Shown: in pieces, positions 17,856 through 27,200 of the stretch
Position numbering within the stretch: the first letter of the stretch is position 1
How the letters are laid out: every line of letters starts with the position of its first letter
Assembly (NCBI RefSeq): GCF_005885675.1
Contig: NZ_VANR01000003.1
Location: forward strand, 248,001-312,000
DNA: 64,000 bases
Direction of reading: 5' to 3'
DNA from: Polaribacter aestuariivivens
Lineage (GTDB): Bacteria; Bacteroidota; Bacteroidia; Flavobacteriales; Flavobacteriaceae
The notes under the pieces: generated by a model
Told to the model about the DNA's origin: nothing
Seen by the model: only the letters and a program-made list of their open reading frames with translations
The model's database searches: none
Made by a program: the position numbers and the translations under genes

Positions 17856-19043
17856 ATGAAAACACTAAAAGATTTTAATTTCGAAAATAAAAAAGCGATT
17901 ATTCGTGTAGATTTTAATGTGCCTTTAAACGATAAATTTGAAGTAACAGATACTACCAGAATTCAAGCAGCTAAATCAACAATAATCGATATTTTAGAAC
18001 AAGGAGGAAGTTGTGTTTTAATGTCTCATTTAGGTCGTCCAAAAGGTTTTCAAGACGAATTTTCTTTAAAGCATATTGTAAAATCTGTAACAGATATTAT
18101 TGGTTGCAAAGTGAAATTTGTAGAAGATTGTGTTGGAAGCAAAGTTGAAGATGCTGTAGCTAATTTAGAGTCAGGTGAAATTTTATTATTAGAAAATCTT
18201 CGTTTTTATGCAGAAGAAACAAAAGGTGATGTAGCATTTGCAGAAAAATTATCTAAATTCGGAGATATTTATGTAAATGATGCCTTTGGAACAGCTCACA
18301 GAGCTCATGCATCTACAACAATCATCGCACAATTTTTCGAAGAAAATAAATGTTTCGGAAATTTATTAGCAAGAGAAATAGAAAGTATAGATAAGGTTTT
18401 AAACAATTCAGAAAAACCAGTATTGGCAATTTTAGGAGGTGCAAAAGTATCATCTAAAATTACAGTAATCGAAAATATTTTAGACAAAGTAGACCATTTA
18501 ATTATTGGAGGTGGAATGAGCTTTACGTTTATAAAAGCAAAAGGTGGTAAAATAGGAAATTCTATTTGTGAAGATGACAAACAAGACTTGGCATTAGATA
18601 TTTTAAAGCAGGCAAAAGAAAAAGGAGTAGAAGTTCATATTCCTGTGGATGTTGTTGCTGCTGACGATTTTTCGAACGATGCAAATACACAAGTTTGTGA
18701 TATAGATAGTATTCCTGATGGTTGGGAAGGTGTAGATGCTGGACCAAAATCAAGAGAAATTTTTGATGAGGTTGTAAACAAGTGTAAAACCATTTTATGG
18801 AACGGACCTTTGGGTGTTTTTGAAATGGAATCTTTTGCTGCAGGAACCATTGCATTAGGTCATTCTATAGACAAAGCAACAAAAAACGGTGCATTTTCTT
18901 TAGTTGGAGGTGGAGATTCTGTTGCAGCTGTTAAACAATTTGGTTTTGCAGATAAAGTAAGCTATGTTTCAACTGGTGGAGGTGCTATGTTAGAGATGTT
19001 AGAAGGAAAAAGTTTACCAGGAATTGAGGCAATTTTAAAATAA
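17856..19043 (+). CDS. pgk: phosphoglycerate kinase
   Basis: Cytosolic glycolytic enzyme that interconverts 1,3-bisphosphoglycerate plus ADP with 3-phosphoglycerate plus ATP. The length, 395 residues, is standard. Visible signatures are the N-terminal [10 protein letters not shown], substrate-site residues in [34 protein letters not shown], the hinge region [11 protein letters not shown], and the C-terminal nucleotide-binding loop GGGDSVAAV with STGGGAMLE. It appears to be transcribed alone: a long hairpin follows, and neighbouring genes are unrelated in function. Confidence 0.98.
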   Translation: MKTLKDFNFENKKAIIRVDFNVPLNDKFEVTDTTRIQAAKSTIIDILEQGGSCVLMSHLGRPKGFQDEFSLKHIVKSVTDIIGCKVKFVEDCVGSKVEDAVANLESGEILLLENLRFYAEETKGDVAFAEKLSKFGDIYVNDAFGTAHRAHASTTIIAQFFEENKCFGNLLAREIESIDKVLNNSEKPVLAILGGAKVSSKITVIENILDKVDHLIIGGGMSFTFIKAKGGKIGNSICEDDKQDLALDILKQAKEKGVEVHIPVDVVAADDFSNDANTQVCDIDSIPDGWEGVDAGPKSREIFDEVVNKCKTILWNGPLGVFEMESFAAGTIALGHSIDKATKNGAFSLVGGGDSVAAVKQFGFADKVSYVSTGGGAMLEMLEGKSLPGIEAILK

Positions 19044-19073
19044 GATTCTCAAAATTTATTTGATTTGTTGTTC

Positions 19074-19092
19074 TTGTTCAGTCGAGAACTCA
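19074..19092. repeat. decayed GTCGAGAACT intergenic repeat
   Basis: TTGTTCAGTCGAGAACTC shares the CAGTCGA core of the copy near 23577. It lies in the gap between pgk and the aldo/keto reductase, just before the long hairpin. Confidence 0.3.
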
Positions 19093-19108
19093 ATTATAAC
19101 ATATTCTT

Positions 19109-19146
19109 ATAAGCGTATAATTTTTAAAATTATACGCTTATTGTTT
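19109..19146 (+). terminator. hairpin after pgk, possible terminator
   Basis: A 16-bp perfect inverted repeat (arms 19109-19124 and 19126-19141, core AAGCGTATAATTTT) is followed by TTGTTTTT. The stem is unusually AT-rich for a terminator but is long and perfect. Confidence 0.5.
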
Positions 19147-19225
19147 TTCATACACATAAGTTTTAATTTAGCAATCAGTTTAAAAACAGTTACACGATTA
19201 AACAAATAAACCATTACGCGACAAA

Positions 19226-20266
19226 ATGAAATACACAAAACTACCAAATACCGATATAAAAGTTAGTAAAATATGTTTAGGAACCATGACTTGGGGAAAC
19301 CAAAACACCCAAGAAGATGGTTTTGAACAAATGGATTATGCTTTAGAACAAGGGGTTAATTTCTTTGATACTGCTGAGTTATATTCAGTTCCTGCATCTC
19401 CAGAAACCTATGGTGCAACAGAAAAAATTATCGGGAATTGGTTTAAAAAATCAGGAAATAGAGATAAAGTAGTTTTGGCAAGTAAAATTGCTGGTGGTGG
19501 AGATTATACAAAGCACATTAGAGAAGGTGGTTTGAATAAGAAAAACATCAAAGAAGCAATTGAAGGTAGTTTAAAACGTTTACAGACAGATTATATTGAT
19601 TTGTATCAATTACATTGGCCAAATAGAGGTGTAAACGTTTTCGGAACAAGAGATTTTCCAACAGATGCTGCAAAAGATGCAACTGAAAATTATTTAGAAA
19701 TTATTCAAACTTTAAATGATTTAATTCAAGAAGGAAAAATAAGACAATATGGTTTGTCTAACGAAACTCCTTGGGGAACAATGAAATATTTGCAAACTGC
19801 AGCAGTAAATAATTTAGCAAGACCAGTAACCATTCAAAACTCATATTCTATGATTCATAGAGGTTATGAAGTTGGTATGAGCGAAGTTTCTCTGAGAGAA
19901 GATATTGGTTTGTTAGCATACTCTCCTTTGGCACAAGGAGTTTTGTCTGGAAAATATTTAGATGGAAATAAACCAGAAGGCGCAAGAGGAACGTTATTTC
20001 CGCGTTTTGTAGCACGTTATATGGGTGATGGGTCTTTGGAAGCTGTAAAAAGATACGAAGCAATTGCTAAAAAAGCAGGAATTACATTATCGGAAATGTC
20101 TTTGGCGTTCATCAACCAATTGCCTTTTGTAACTAGTAATATTATTGGAGCTACAAAAATGAATCAATTAAAAGAAAATATCAATTCTATAAATATCGAT
20201 TTATCCGAAGAAACTTTAAAAGAAATTGAAGAAGTTCATAAAGATATTCCGAATCCAGCACCTTAA
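19226..20266 (+). CDS. Tas-like aldo/keto reductase
   Basis: NADP(H)-dependent oxidoreductase of the aldo/keto reductase family, 346 residues. The N-terminus (LGTMTWGNQNTQEDGFEQMD) and insert (YSVPASPETYGATEKIIGNW) resemble E. coli Tas closely. Catalytic tetrad motifs are present: FDTAELY (Asp and Tyr), VVLASKIAGG (Lys) and DLYQLHWPNR (His). The C-terminal cofactor region contains NIIGATKMNQL. Its physiological substrate is unknown. It stands alone between two hairpins. Confidence 0.9.
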   Translation: MKYTKLPNTDIKVSKICLGTMTWGNQNTQEDGFEQMDYALEQGVNFFDTAELYSVPASPETYGATEKIIGNWFKKSGNRDKVVLASKIAGGGDYTKHIREGGLNKKNIKEAIEGSLKRLQTDYIDLYQLHWPNRGVNVFGTRDFPTDAAKDATENYLEIIQTLNDLIQEGKIRQYGLSNETPWGTMKYLQTAAVNNLARPVTIQNSYSMIHRGYEVGMSEVSLREDIGLLAYSPLAQGVLSGKYLDGNKPEGARGTLFPRFVARYMGDGSLEAVKRYEAIAKKAGITLSEMSLAFINQLPFVTSNIIGATKMNQLKENINSINIDLSEETLKEIEEVHKDIPNPAP

Positions 20267-20303
20267 TTTAGTAGCAGTTATACAGTATTCAGTTGGCAGT
20301 CAT

Positions 20304-20343
20304 AAAAAATCCGATGAAAATTTAAATTTTCATCGGATTTTTT
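20304..20343. terminator. bidirectional terminator
   Basis: Perfect 40-base palindrome with core ATCCGATGAAAATTT/AAATTTTCATCGGAT flanked by A and T runs. It lies between two convergent genes, and either strand gives a stem followed by a U tract. Confidence 0.85.
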
Positions 20344-20376
20344 TTATATTCTAATTCTTTTGTTTCCAGAAATTGT

Positions 20377-20694
20377 TTATTTCTGTTCAGCATCAATCAA
20401 CTTCAAAGAACTTGCAACAAATCTTCCATCAACAACTTTTCCAGTAATTTCTCCTTTACGAATTACATTACAAAAACCAATTTTTTCGTCGTGAGCATCT
20501 CCAAAATCATCAATTCCAAAACCATCAACAAAATACGCTTTATCTTCTAAACGAACTGCTAAACTACAGCCATCTTCAGAATCTAAATCGAATTTACATT
20601 GTCCACATGAAATTTCTGCAACTTGTGTTACTTCTTTCTTATTCCCACACGAAAAAATAAATAGTAATACCGATAACAATAATATATTCTTCAT
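20377..20694 (-). CDS. DUF6370-family lipoprotein
   Basis: Small predicted lipoprotein of 105 residues; lipobox FIFSC with lipidated C16. The mature part has a CGQC pair (C30 and C33), further cysteines in SEDGCSLAVRL and KIGFCNVIRKG, and the pattern AYFVDGFGIDDFGDAHDEKIGFCN that I recognise from DUF6370 proteins. The conserved cysteines suggest metal binding or disulphides, but no function is established. It lies 5 bp downstream of the next gene on the same strand, as the last gene of the glnS operon. Confidence 0.75.
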   Translation of the reverse strand: MKNILLLSVLLFIFSCGNKKEVTQVAEISCGQCKFDLDSEDGCSLAVRLEDKAYFVDGFGIDDFGDAHDEKIGFCNVIRKGEITGKVVDGRFVASSLKLIDAEQK

Positions 20695-20699
20695 AAAAA

Positions 20700-20963
20700 T
20701 TATTTTAAATTGTGTCTTTTTTTAATTTCTTCTTTTATTTTTTTCATAAATTTTATTTGATAAGGCAATGTGCTTAAACAGAAAATGCCAACAAATAAAA
20801 TTGAAAAGAAAACAACATTATCATCTTTTTTTAATAATCCATAAATAGCATAACTAATTAAAGCTATTAAAAATAATATGAGCCCTTTTAAAACTACTTT
20901 GGTCGATTTGTACTCTTTTTTAAGTTCAGCTGTAGTTTTTCTTTTCAAATACTCTGGAGTCAT
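20700..20963 (-). CDS. small two-helix membrane protein
   Basis: An 87-residue protein, family not recognised. A charged N-terminus (about 1-26) is followed by two hydrophobic helices (LILFLIALISYAIYGLL and VVFFSILFVGIFCLSTL) and a lysine-rich tail. It lies 10 bp downstream of glnS and 5 bp upstream of the DUF6370 gene, so it is probably co-transcribed with both. The tight spacing is the main evidence that it is real. Confidence 0.65.
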   Translation of the reverse strand: MTPEYLKRKTTAELKKEYKSTKVVLKGLILFLIALISYAIYGLLKKDDNVVFFSILFVGIFCLSTLPYQIKFMKKIKEEIKKRHNLK

Positions 20964-20973
20964 TTTAACTTTA

Positions 20974-22659
20974 TTATTTCCCTCCCCAAGAATCTCTTAA
21001 ACCAACAGTTTTATTAAAAACTAATTTATCTGCTGTAGCATCATCATCCACATTAAAATAGCCCAAACGTTGAAACTGAAAACGCTCACCAATTTTTGCA
21101 GTTTGCAAACTCGGTTCTACAAAAGCATTGATTATTTCTAATGAATTCGGATTTATAAACTCCATATAATCTTTGTCTTTGTGCGAATCTGGTGCTTCGT
21201 CTAAAAACAATCTGTCATAGGCTCTTACTTCAGCATTAATAGCATGTTTTACAGAAACCCAGTGCAGTGTTCCTTTTACTTTACGCATGCTTTCTGGAGT
21301 GCCACTTCCCGATTTTGTTAATGGGTCATAGGTACATTGTATTTCAGTAATATTTCCATCAGCATCTTTTGTACAACTATTGGCAGTAATAAAATAGGCA
21401 TTTTTTAAACGTACTTCTTTTCCTAATTTCAAACGGAAAAATTTCTTATTTGCTTCTTCTCTAAAATCTTCACGCTCAATGTAAATTTCTCTCGAAAAAG
21501 GTACTTCTCTAAAACCAGCAGATTCATCTTCTTGATTATTTTCTGCGGAAAGCATTTCCTCTTTTCCTTCAGGATAATTGGTAATTACCACTTTCACAGG
21601 ATCTAAAACTGCCATAACTCTGTTGGCTGTTTTGTTTAAGTCTTCACGAATTTTAAATTCTAGAAGTGCAACATCAATCACGTTTTCACGTTTAGAAACT
21701 CCAACTGTTTCTACAAAACTTCTAATAGATGCAGGAGTGTAACCACGTCTTCTTAAACCAGAAATTGTTGGCATTCTTGGGTCGTCCCAACCAGCAACAA
21801 TTCCTTTCTCAACCAGAGTTAACAATTTACGTTTACTCATAATGGTGTAACTCAAATTCAAACGAGAAAACTCACGTTGTTTTGGCGGATTTGGATAAGT
21901 GTTTTTACTATATTTATAAACATTATCGCGAAACCAATTGTACAACTCTCTATGAGGTTTGAACTCTAAAGAGCATAAAGAGTGTGATATTTGTTCTATG
22001 TAATCACTCTCTCCATGTGTCCAGTCGTACATTGGATAAATACACCAATCTGTACCAGTTCTATGGTGTGCTTTGTACATAATTCTATACATTAATGGGT
22101 CTCGCATTAACATATTATCACTTGCCATATCTATTTTTGCGCGCAAAGTATGTTCTCCTTCTTTAAATTTTCCATCTTTCATTCCTTGAAATAAATCCAA
22201 GTTTTCTTCCACAGAACGATTGCGAAAAGGACTATTTGTACCCACTTGAGTTGGTGTTCCTTTCTGCTCACGCATTTCTTCAGATGTTTGCGAATCTACA
22301 TACGCTTTTTCATCTTTAATCAATAAAACTGCCCAATCATACAATTGCTGAAAATAATCAGATGAATACCTTTCTTCTGCCCATTTGTAACCTAACCAAG
22401 AAATATCTTCTTTAATTGCATCTACATATTCCTGCTCTTCTTTTGCTGGGTTTGTATCATCAAAACGCAAATTTACAGGTGCATTGTATTTTTGCCCTAA
22501 ACCAAAACTAATACCAATTGCTTTTGTATGACCAATATGTAAATATCCATTTGGTTCTGGCGGAAAACGGAAACGTAAATTCTCTTTTGGCATTCCATTT
22601 GCCAAATCCTCTTCAATAATTTGCTCTAAAAAATTGAGCGATTTTTTCTCTTCAGACAT
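20974..22659 (-). CDS. glnS: glutaminyl-tRNA synthetase
   Basis: Charges tRNA-Gln with glutamine in the cytosol; class I synthetase, 561 residues, normal length. The HIGH motif ([11 protein letters not shown]) and the KMSKS counterpart (IMSKRKL) are present. GlnRS signatures [15 protein letters not shown] and [12 protein letters not shown] are clear and distinguish it from glutamyl-tRNA synthetase. The C-terminal anticodon-binding beta-barrels end in [12 protein letters not shown]. It is first in a reverse-strand operon with two small genes. Confidence 0.98.
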   Translation of the reverse strand: MSEEKKSLNFLEQIIEEDLANGMPKENLRFRFPPEPNGYLHIGHTKAIGISFGLGQKYNAPVNLRFDDTNPAKEEQEYVDAIKEDISWLGYKWAEERYSSDYFQQLYDWAVLLIKDEKAYVDSQTSEEMREQKGTPTQVGTNSPFRNRSVEENLDLFQGMKDGKFKEGEHTLRAKIDMASDNMLMRDPLMYRIMYKAHHRTGTDWCIYPMYDWTHGESDYIEQISHSLCSLEFKPHRELYNWFRDNVYKYSKNTYPNPPKQREFSRLNLSYTIMSKRKLLTLVEKGIVAGWDDPRMPTISGLRRRGYTPASIRSFVETVGVSKRENVIDVALLEFKIREDLNKTANRVMAVLDPVKVVITNYPEGKEEMLSAENNQEDESAGFREVPFSREIYIEREDFREEANKKFFRLKLGKEVRLKNAYFITANSCTKDADGNITEIQCTYDPLTKSGSGTPESMRKVKGTLHWVSVKHAINAEVRAYDRLFLDEAPDSHKDKDYMEFINPNSLEIINAFVEPSLQTAKIGERFQFQRLGYFNVDDDATADKLVFNKTVGLRDSWGGK

Positions 22660-22684
22660 CGTTTTATTTGAAAAAATTAAGATA

Positions 22685-22712
22685 CAAAATTACATAAAAT
22701 ATTATACAGCAA
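22685..22712 (-). promoter_or_regulatory. glnS promoter
   Basis: Reading the reverse strand: TTG (22712-22710), 17 bp, TAATTTTG (22692-22685), an exact match to the Bacteroidota promoter pattern. Transcription would start near 22678, leaving a leader of about 20 bases. Confidence 0.55.
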
Positions 22713-22770
22713 TTTACTATCTTGTAACAAAAATGTATTTTCAGCAACTAATAAATAAACACTATAAATT

Positions 22771-22986
22771 ATGAGCGATCAAATTAGAAATTATACCTGC
22801 CCAAAATGCAACTCAAAAACCTATAAATTGGGTCAAATGCGTGCAACAGGAGGTACTTTGTCAAAAATTTTTGATATTCAAAATCAGAAATTCACTAGCG
22901 TAACCTGCGAACGTTGTACATATACAGAGTTTTACAAAACCAAAACAAGTGCAATAAGTAACGTTTTCGACTTTTTCACCAATTAA
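22771..22986 (+). CDS. zinc-ribbon protein
   Basis: A 71-residue protein with two CxxC knuckles, C10/C13 (YTCPKC) and C46/C49 (VTCERC), forming a zinc ribbon like that of the nucleic-acid-binding zinc-ribbon family (zinc_ribbon_13 type). The aromatic tail (YTEFYKTKTSAISNVFDFF) is typical of the family. Its function is not established. It is transcribed divergently from glnS. Confidence 0.8.
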   Translation: MSDQIRNYTCPKCNSKTYKLGQMRATGGTLSKIFDIQNQKFTSVTCERCTYTEFYKTKTSAISNVFDFFTN

Positions 22987-22991
22987 TTTTT

Positions 22992-23080
22992 GGGCGTTCC
23001 CTTTCAGGTCGCGCTTTCCATTGTATCTTTTTATTTCAAAAAAGAAATAAAAAGGATGCCATTTCAATCGCTAACGCAGG
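22992..23080. repeat. dispersed structured repeat, copy 1
   Basis: Intergenic element with two conserved cores: 20 bases at 23013-23032 (GCTTTCCATTGTATCTTTTT) and 19 bases at 23051-23069 (AAAGGATGCCATTTCAATC). Each differs by one base from the copy near 40712-40763. The inner hairpin is a perfect 11-bp stem (23027-23037 / 23044-23054, A6 loop). Outer bases GCGTT (22994-22998) and AACGC (23073-23077) can pair. Similar sequences seem familiar from other flavobacterial genomes, but I cannot confirm this here. Confidence 0.7.
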
Positions 23081-23135
23081 CATTTTTACCAGTTAAAGTT
23101 TTCTAAAAGGAAGTTTTACTACTTATTTATTGTTG

Positions 23136-23143
23136 TATTTTTG
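23136..23143 (+). promoter_or_regulatory. -7 element before DUF2452 gene
   Basis: TATTTTTG matches TAnnTTTG exactly. It ends seven bases before the start codon, so the transcript would be leaderless or nearly so. No TTG occurs at the usual upstream distance. Confidence 0.35.
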
Positions 23144-23149
23144 TAACGT

Positions 23150-23560
23150 ATGAAAGATGATGCAAAAAAACCAGATTTAGTCGTTTTTAATGAGGAAACG
23201 CAAAAATATGATGCTTCTATAAAACCTTATGGAACTTCGTCAAGTTCGCCAGTAATTAAACCGCTAAATACGGCAAGTTGGAAAAACGATGGAATTCAGA
23301 GAGTGAACAAGCAATTAAAATCGAAATTTGACGAGGTTAAAAAAGAGTATGAATCTTTAATGGAAAAGTTTCAGTATAACGATTTAATTTACAACGCAAA
23401 ATTTAGTTTCGAACCAATTTTTGGAGAAAACTATCATTTATACAATAACAAGAACGGTGAGCCATTTTTGTCTATAATTGAACCTTCACAATGTAGTTTT
23501 GAGTATTTAGGATCATTCAGATTAAATACAGATAAAATGTGGGAGAAAATAGAATCGTAA
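23150..23560 (+). CDS. DUF2452 family protein
   Basis: A 136-residue soluble protein that I recognise as DUF2452 from its pattern KPDLVVFNEET, IKPYGTSSSSPVI, FDEVKKEYESLMEKFQYNDLIYNAKFSFEP and YHLYNNKNGEPFLSIIEP. There is no signal peptide. A central helical segment (about 55-75) lies between beta-rich parts. The function is unknown. A structured repeat lies before it and an inverted pair of short repeats after it. Confidence 0.8.
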   Translation: MKDDAKKPDLVVFNEETQKYDASIKPYGTSSSSPVIKPLNTASWKNDGIQRVNKQLKSKFDEVKKEYESLMEKFQYNDLIYNAKFSFEPIFGENYHLYNNKNGEPFLSIIEPSQCSFEYLGSFRLNTDKMWEKIES

Positions 23561-23576
23561 AATTAGGCATAAAAAA

Positions 23577-23651
23577 TGTCACTTTGAGCGCAGTCGAAAG
23601 GTTTTAGAATTTAAAATAAGTAATCAGTTCTCAACAACACTCGAACTGACA
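23577..23651. repeat. inverted pair of GTCACTTTGAGCG-type repeats
   Basis: TGTCACTTTGAGCGCAGTCG and following bases (23577-23601) face a reverse-oriented relative (23625-23651, CAGTTCTCAACAACACTCGA then ACTGACA). Related decayed sequences occur in gaps near 19074, 29859, 39526, 48756 and 61902. All copies are intergenic. Confidence 0.6.
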
Positions 23652-23662
23652 AATTAATAATT

Positions 23663-24019
23663 ATGGGAATCATAAAAGTAAACAACATAAAATTATTTGC
23701 AAATCACGGTTGTTTGAGTGAAGAAGAAAAAATTGGTAGCGAATATAGAGTAGATGTTGAGGTAAAAGCAAGTTTAAAAAAATCTGCAAAAACAGATAAT
23801 TTAGCAGATACTGTAGATTATGTTCATCTAAACCAAATTGTAAAAGAAGAAATGGCCATTCGTTCTGAGTTATTAGAACATGTTGCACAACGAATTTTAG
23901 ATCGTTTTTTCCGAGAAATTAGAATGATTCGAAGGGCAACAGTTTCAGTCTCCAAAATAAACCCACCAATTGGCGGAAATGTAGAAGAAGTTGTTATAAT
24001 TCTCACAAAAAAGCGATAA
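23663..24019 (+). CDS. folB: dihydroneopterin aldolase
   Basis: Folate-biosynthesis enzyme that cleaves 7,8-dihydroneopterin to 6-hydroxymethyl-dihydropterin and glycolaldehyde. At 118 residues it has the usual length of the tunnelling fold. The motif LFANHGCLSEEEKIGSEYRV carries the conserved substrate-site glutamate, DTVDYVHLNQIV is characteristic, and the C-terminal strand KINPPIGGNVEEV is typical. It lies just before tRNA-Cys. Confidence 0.95.
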   Translation: MGIIKVNNIKLFANHGCLSEEEKIGSEYRVDVEVKASLKKSAKTDNLADTVDYVHLNQIVKEEMAIRSELLEHVAQRILDRFFREIRMIRRATVSVSKINPPIGGNVEEVVIILTKKR

Positions 24020-24032
24020 CATAAAAAAATAC

Positions 24033-24062
24033 TTGTAATACTTGTAAATTTGCGTAAATTTG
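24033..24062 (+). promoter_or_regulatory. tRNA-Cys promoter
   Basis: TTG (24033-24035), 19 bp, TAAATTTG (24055-24062): an exact, ideally spaced match to the Bacteroidota consensus. A second identical TAAATTTG lies 10 bp upstream (24045-24052). Transcription should start near 24068, about ten bases before the tRNA. Confidence 0.7.
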
Positions 24063-24078
24063 CAATCCAATTATAAAA

Positions 24079-24149
24079 GGTGTCTTGGCCGAGTGGCTAG
24101 GCAATGGTTTGCAAAACCATGTACAGCGGTTCGAATCCGCTAGACACCT
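24079..24149 (+). tRNA. tRNA-Cys (GCA)
   Basis: Cloverleaf folds fully. The acceptor stem is GGTGTCT/AGACACC with discriminator T, a cysteine-tRNA identity base. The anticodon stem is ATGGT/ACCAT with loop TTGCAAA, giving anticodon GCA. The T stem is GCGG/CCGC with loop TTCGAAT. The 3' CCA is not encoded. It has its own promoter and a terminator hairpin directly after it. Confidence 0.97.
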
Positions 24150-24150
24150 C

Positions 24151-24182
24151 AAAAACCGTAATCTTTAGATTGCGGTTTTTTT
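24151..24182 (+). terminator. terminator of tRNA-Cys
   Basis: Stem AACCGTAATCT/AGATTGCGGTT (one G-U pair) with a two-base loop and a T7 tract. Confidence 0.8.
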
Positions 24183-24250
24183 ATTTCAAACGAATTCTAA
24201 AAAAAGCTTTACTAATTCTCATTGTGTAGTTCTTAGAATACTTAAATCAT

Positions 24251-24258
24251 TATTTTTG
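24251..24258 (+). promoter_or_regulatory. -7 element before alpha-2-macroglobulin gene
   Basis: TATTTTTG, an exact TAnnTTTG match about 20 bases before the start. The nearest TTG upstream is 26 bp away, longer than usual, so support is partial. Confidence 0.35.
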
Positions 24259-24277
24259 AGTTGTATTTATAAATTCT

Positions 24278-27200
24278 ATGACTATGAAAACAAACAAATT
24301 ACTCACAGCTTTCGTTCTTTTTTTATTCATTTTTTCTTGTAATAAAGAAGAAATAAAAACAAGTAACATTTTCAAGTTTAAAGAATATATAAGTTATACA
24401 ACATCTGGAGTTACTTCTGTTGCAGGTAACATTAAAATAAACCTTGCTAAAGAAGTAGAAAGTTGGGAACCAAACCAGGAAATATCTTCCGATATTTTAT
24501 CTATAAAACCTTTTGTAAACGGAAAAATAAAAACCGTTAATAAACATGCATTTATTTTTATTCCTGATGAAAATTTAGAATCAGACAAAGCTTATACTGT
24601 ATCTGTAAAACTTAATAAAATTTATAAAAATATTCCAGCAAAATTTGAAAATTACACATTTCAATTTAAAACAATAAAACCAAATTTTAATGTCCAAATA
24701 AATAATTTACAATCGTATTCAAAAACATATCAATATTTACAAGGTGTTGTAAAATCTGCAGATATAATTTCTTTAGACAATGCTAAAAAACTTTTAAAAG
24801 CCTCCCAAAAAGAAATATCAAAAAATATTGTTTGGAATGAATCTTTCAAAAAAAGCAAGGTTTTTGAATTTAAAATTGACAGTATTCAACGTTTTGAAGA
24901 AGATAGTAAACTAAAAATTTCATGGAATGGAAAACCAATAAATGCTGAATCAGAAGGAGAAAATGAATTGTTAATTCCCGGTAAAAATAATTTTAAAGTT
25001 TTAAATGTAAGTGTTGTAAATACTTCACAACAATACATTTCAATTAATTTTTCAGACGCACTAAAAAAGCAGCAAAATTTTGATGGCTTAGTAACAATTC
25101 AAAATGTAAATAAACCGCAATTTGTAGTTAATGGAAATGAATTAAAAATATATACTGATAAAAATTTTAAAGAAAATATTTTAGTTTCTGTTTTTGAAGG
25201 TATAGTAAACGCCCATGGATATAAACTGAAATCAAACTTTACAGAAACAATTACTTTTGAACAGAAAAAACCACAAATTAGGGCCATTTCTAATGGAACA
25301 ATTTTACCAAACTCTAACAATTTAAAGTTCAATTTTGAAGCAATAAATGTAAAAGCCGTAGATGTTAGAATTATAAAAATTTACGAAAACAACGTATTAC
25401 AATTTTTACAAGAAAATAATTTAAATAGTAATAACGATTATACTGTAAAAAGAGTAGGGCGTAGAGTCGCAAAAGAAACCATTACTTTAATTGATAGTAA
25501 AGAAAACAACACGCAAAATTGGAAAGCTTATAGCATAGATATCGCTAAAATGATAGCAACAGAATCTGGTGCTATTTACAGAATCGAATTAAGTTTCAAT
25601 AAAAATCAAACTTTTTATGAATGTGAAGACGATAGTTCAAACAATGAAAATTATGATGATTTTGAGGACGATTATTACGAAGAATATAACACTTTAAGCG
25701 AGGTAGAAAATGAAGACGAAAGAGAAGAATTGTATTGGGACAATAAACTATATAGTTATAAAAACAGAAACTATAATTGGAGAGATAGAGAAAACCCTTG
25801 TAAAAATTCTTACTATAACTATAAAGAAATTTCACAAAACTTATTGGCATCAAACATAGGTATTATTGCTAAAAAAGGAACAAATGATGATTATTTTTTA
25901 GCAGTAACTAACATTTTAACTACAAAACCTATTATTGGTGCAATAGTAAAATTATACAATTTTCAGCAACAAGAAATTTTATCAAGTAGAACAAATACAC
26001 AAGGTTTTGTAAACATTAAAAGCGCTAAAAACGCAGCATTTGCAGTAGTTTCTAAAGATAATAATGTAGGTTACATAAAGTTGTTTGATGGAAACTCTTT
26101 GTCCCTAAGCAAGTTCGATGTTTCTGGAAGCAAAACTCAAAAAGGTTTAAAAGGTTATTTATATGGAGAGCGTGGTGTTTGGAGACCAGGAGATTCCATT
26201 CATTTAACATTTATTTTAAATGATGCAGCAAATAAATTACCAAATAATCATCCTGTAAAATTAGAAGTAACAGACCCAAGTGGAAAGTTAATTTATAAAA
26301 CAGTAACTGCGGAAAATTTAAACAAGTTTTACAAATTTACAGTCACTACTTCACAGGAGGCAAAAACAGGAAATTACCAAGCAAAAGTTACTGTTGGTGG
26401 TGCCAAGTTTTATAAAACTTTAAAGGTTGAAACCGTTAAACCAAATAGGTTGAAAATAAAGGTAAATTTTGAGGATGATATTTTATCAAGTTCAAAACCA
26501 GTTAATGGAAATTTAGAGATAAAATGGTTACATGGTACACCTGCAAAAAAATTAAAAGTAGAGGTAAAAGCAAAAGTTTCGGCAACAAATTACAGTTTTA
26601 AAAATTTTGGAAATTATATTTTTTCAGATCCATCAAGAAATTTTTCAATGGAAGAAACTAATATTTTTGAAGGAAAATTAGATGCAAATGGAACAGCAAA
26701 AATAAGCAATACTTTAAAAATTGGTAAAAATGCTCCAGGAATGTTAAACATACAATTTTTGGTAAGAGCATTCGAAAATGGGGGCGATTTTTCCATAGAT
26801 GCTTTCACTAAAAAGTACGCACCTTTTAATTCTTTTGTTGGTCTAAAATCACCAAAAGGAAATAGATATGGCTCATTTTTTACTGATGAAAACAAAACGT
26901 TTTCTGTAGTTTCATTAGATGACAAAGGCAATGTATTGTCCAATAGAAATTTAGAAGTAGAAATACATAAAATCGAATGGCGTTGGTGGTGGAGTTCATC
27001 TGAAGACAATTTATCAAGGTATACATCAAGTACTTACAATAAAGCTTATAAAAAATTAAAAATTACTACAAACTCTAAAGGAAAAGGAAGTTTTAATTTA
27101 AATATTCCAGAAAAAGACAGAGGTAGGTTTCTAATACGAGTGATAGATAAAAAAAGTGGTCACGCAACAGGTAGAACTGCCTATTTTTATAAAAACTGGT

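Noticed and set aside
25610..25830. Possible frameshift or low-quality stretch in the alpha-2-macroglobulin gene, rich in Asp, Glu, Tyr and Asn
   Set aside because: The frame is uninterrupted and resumes normal family sequence, so it is an insertion rather than an error.
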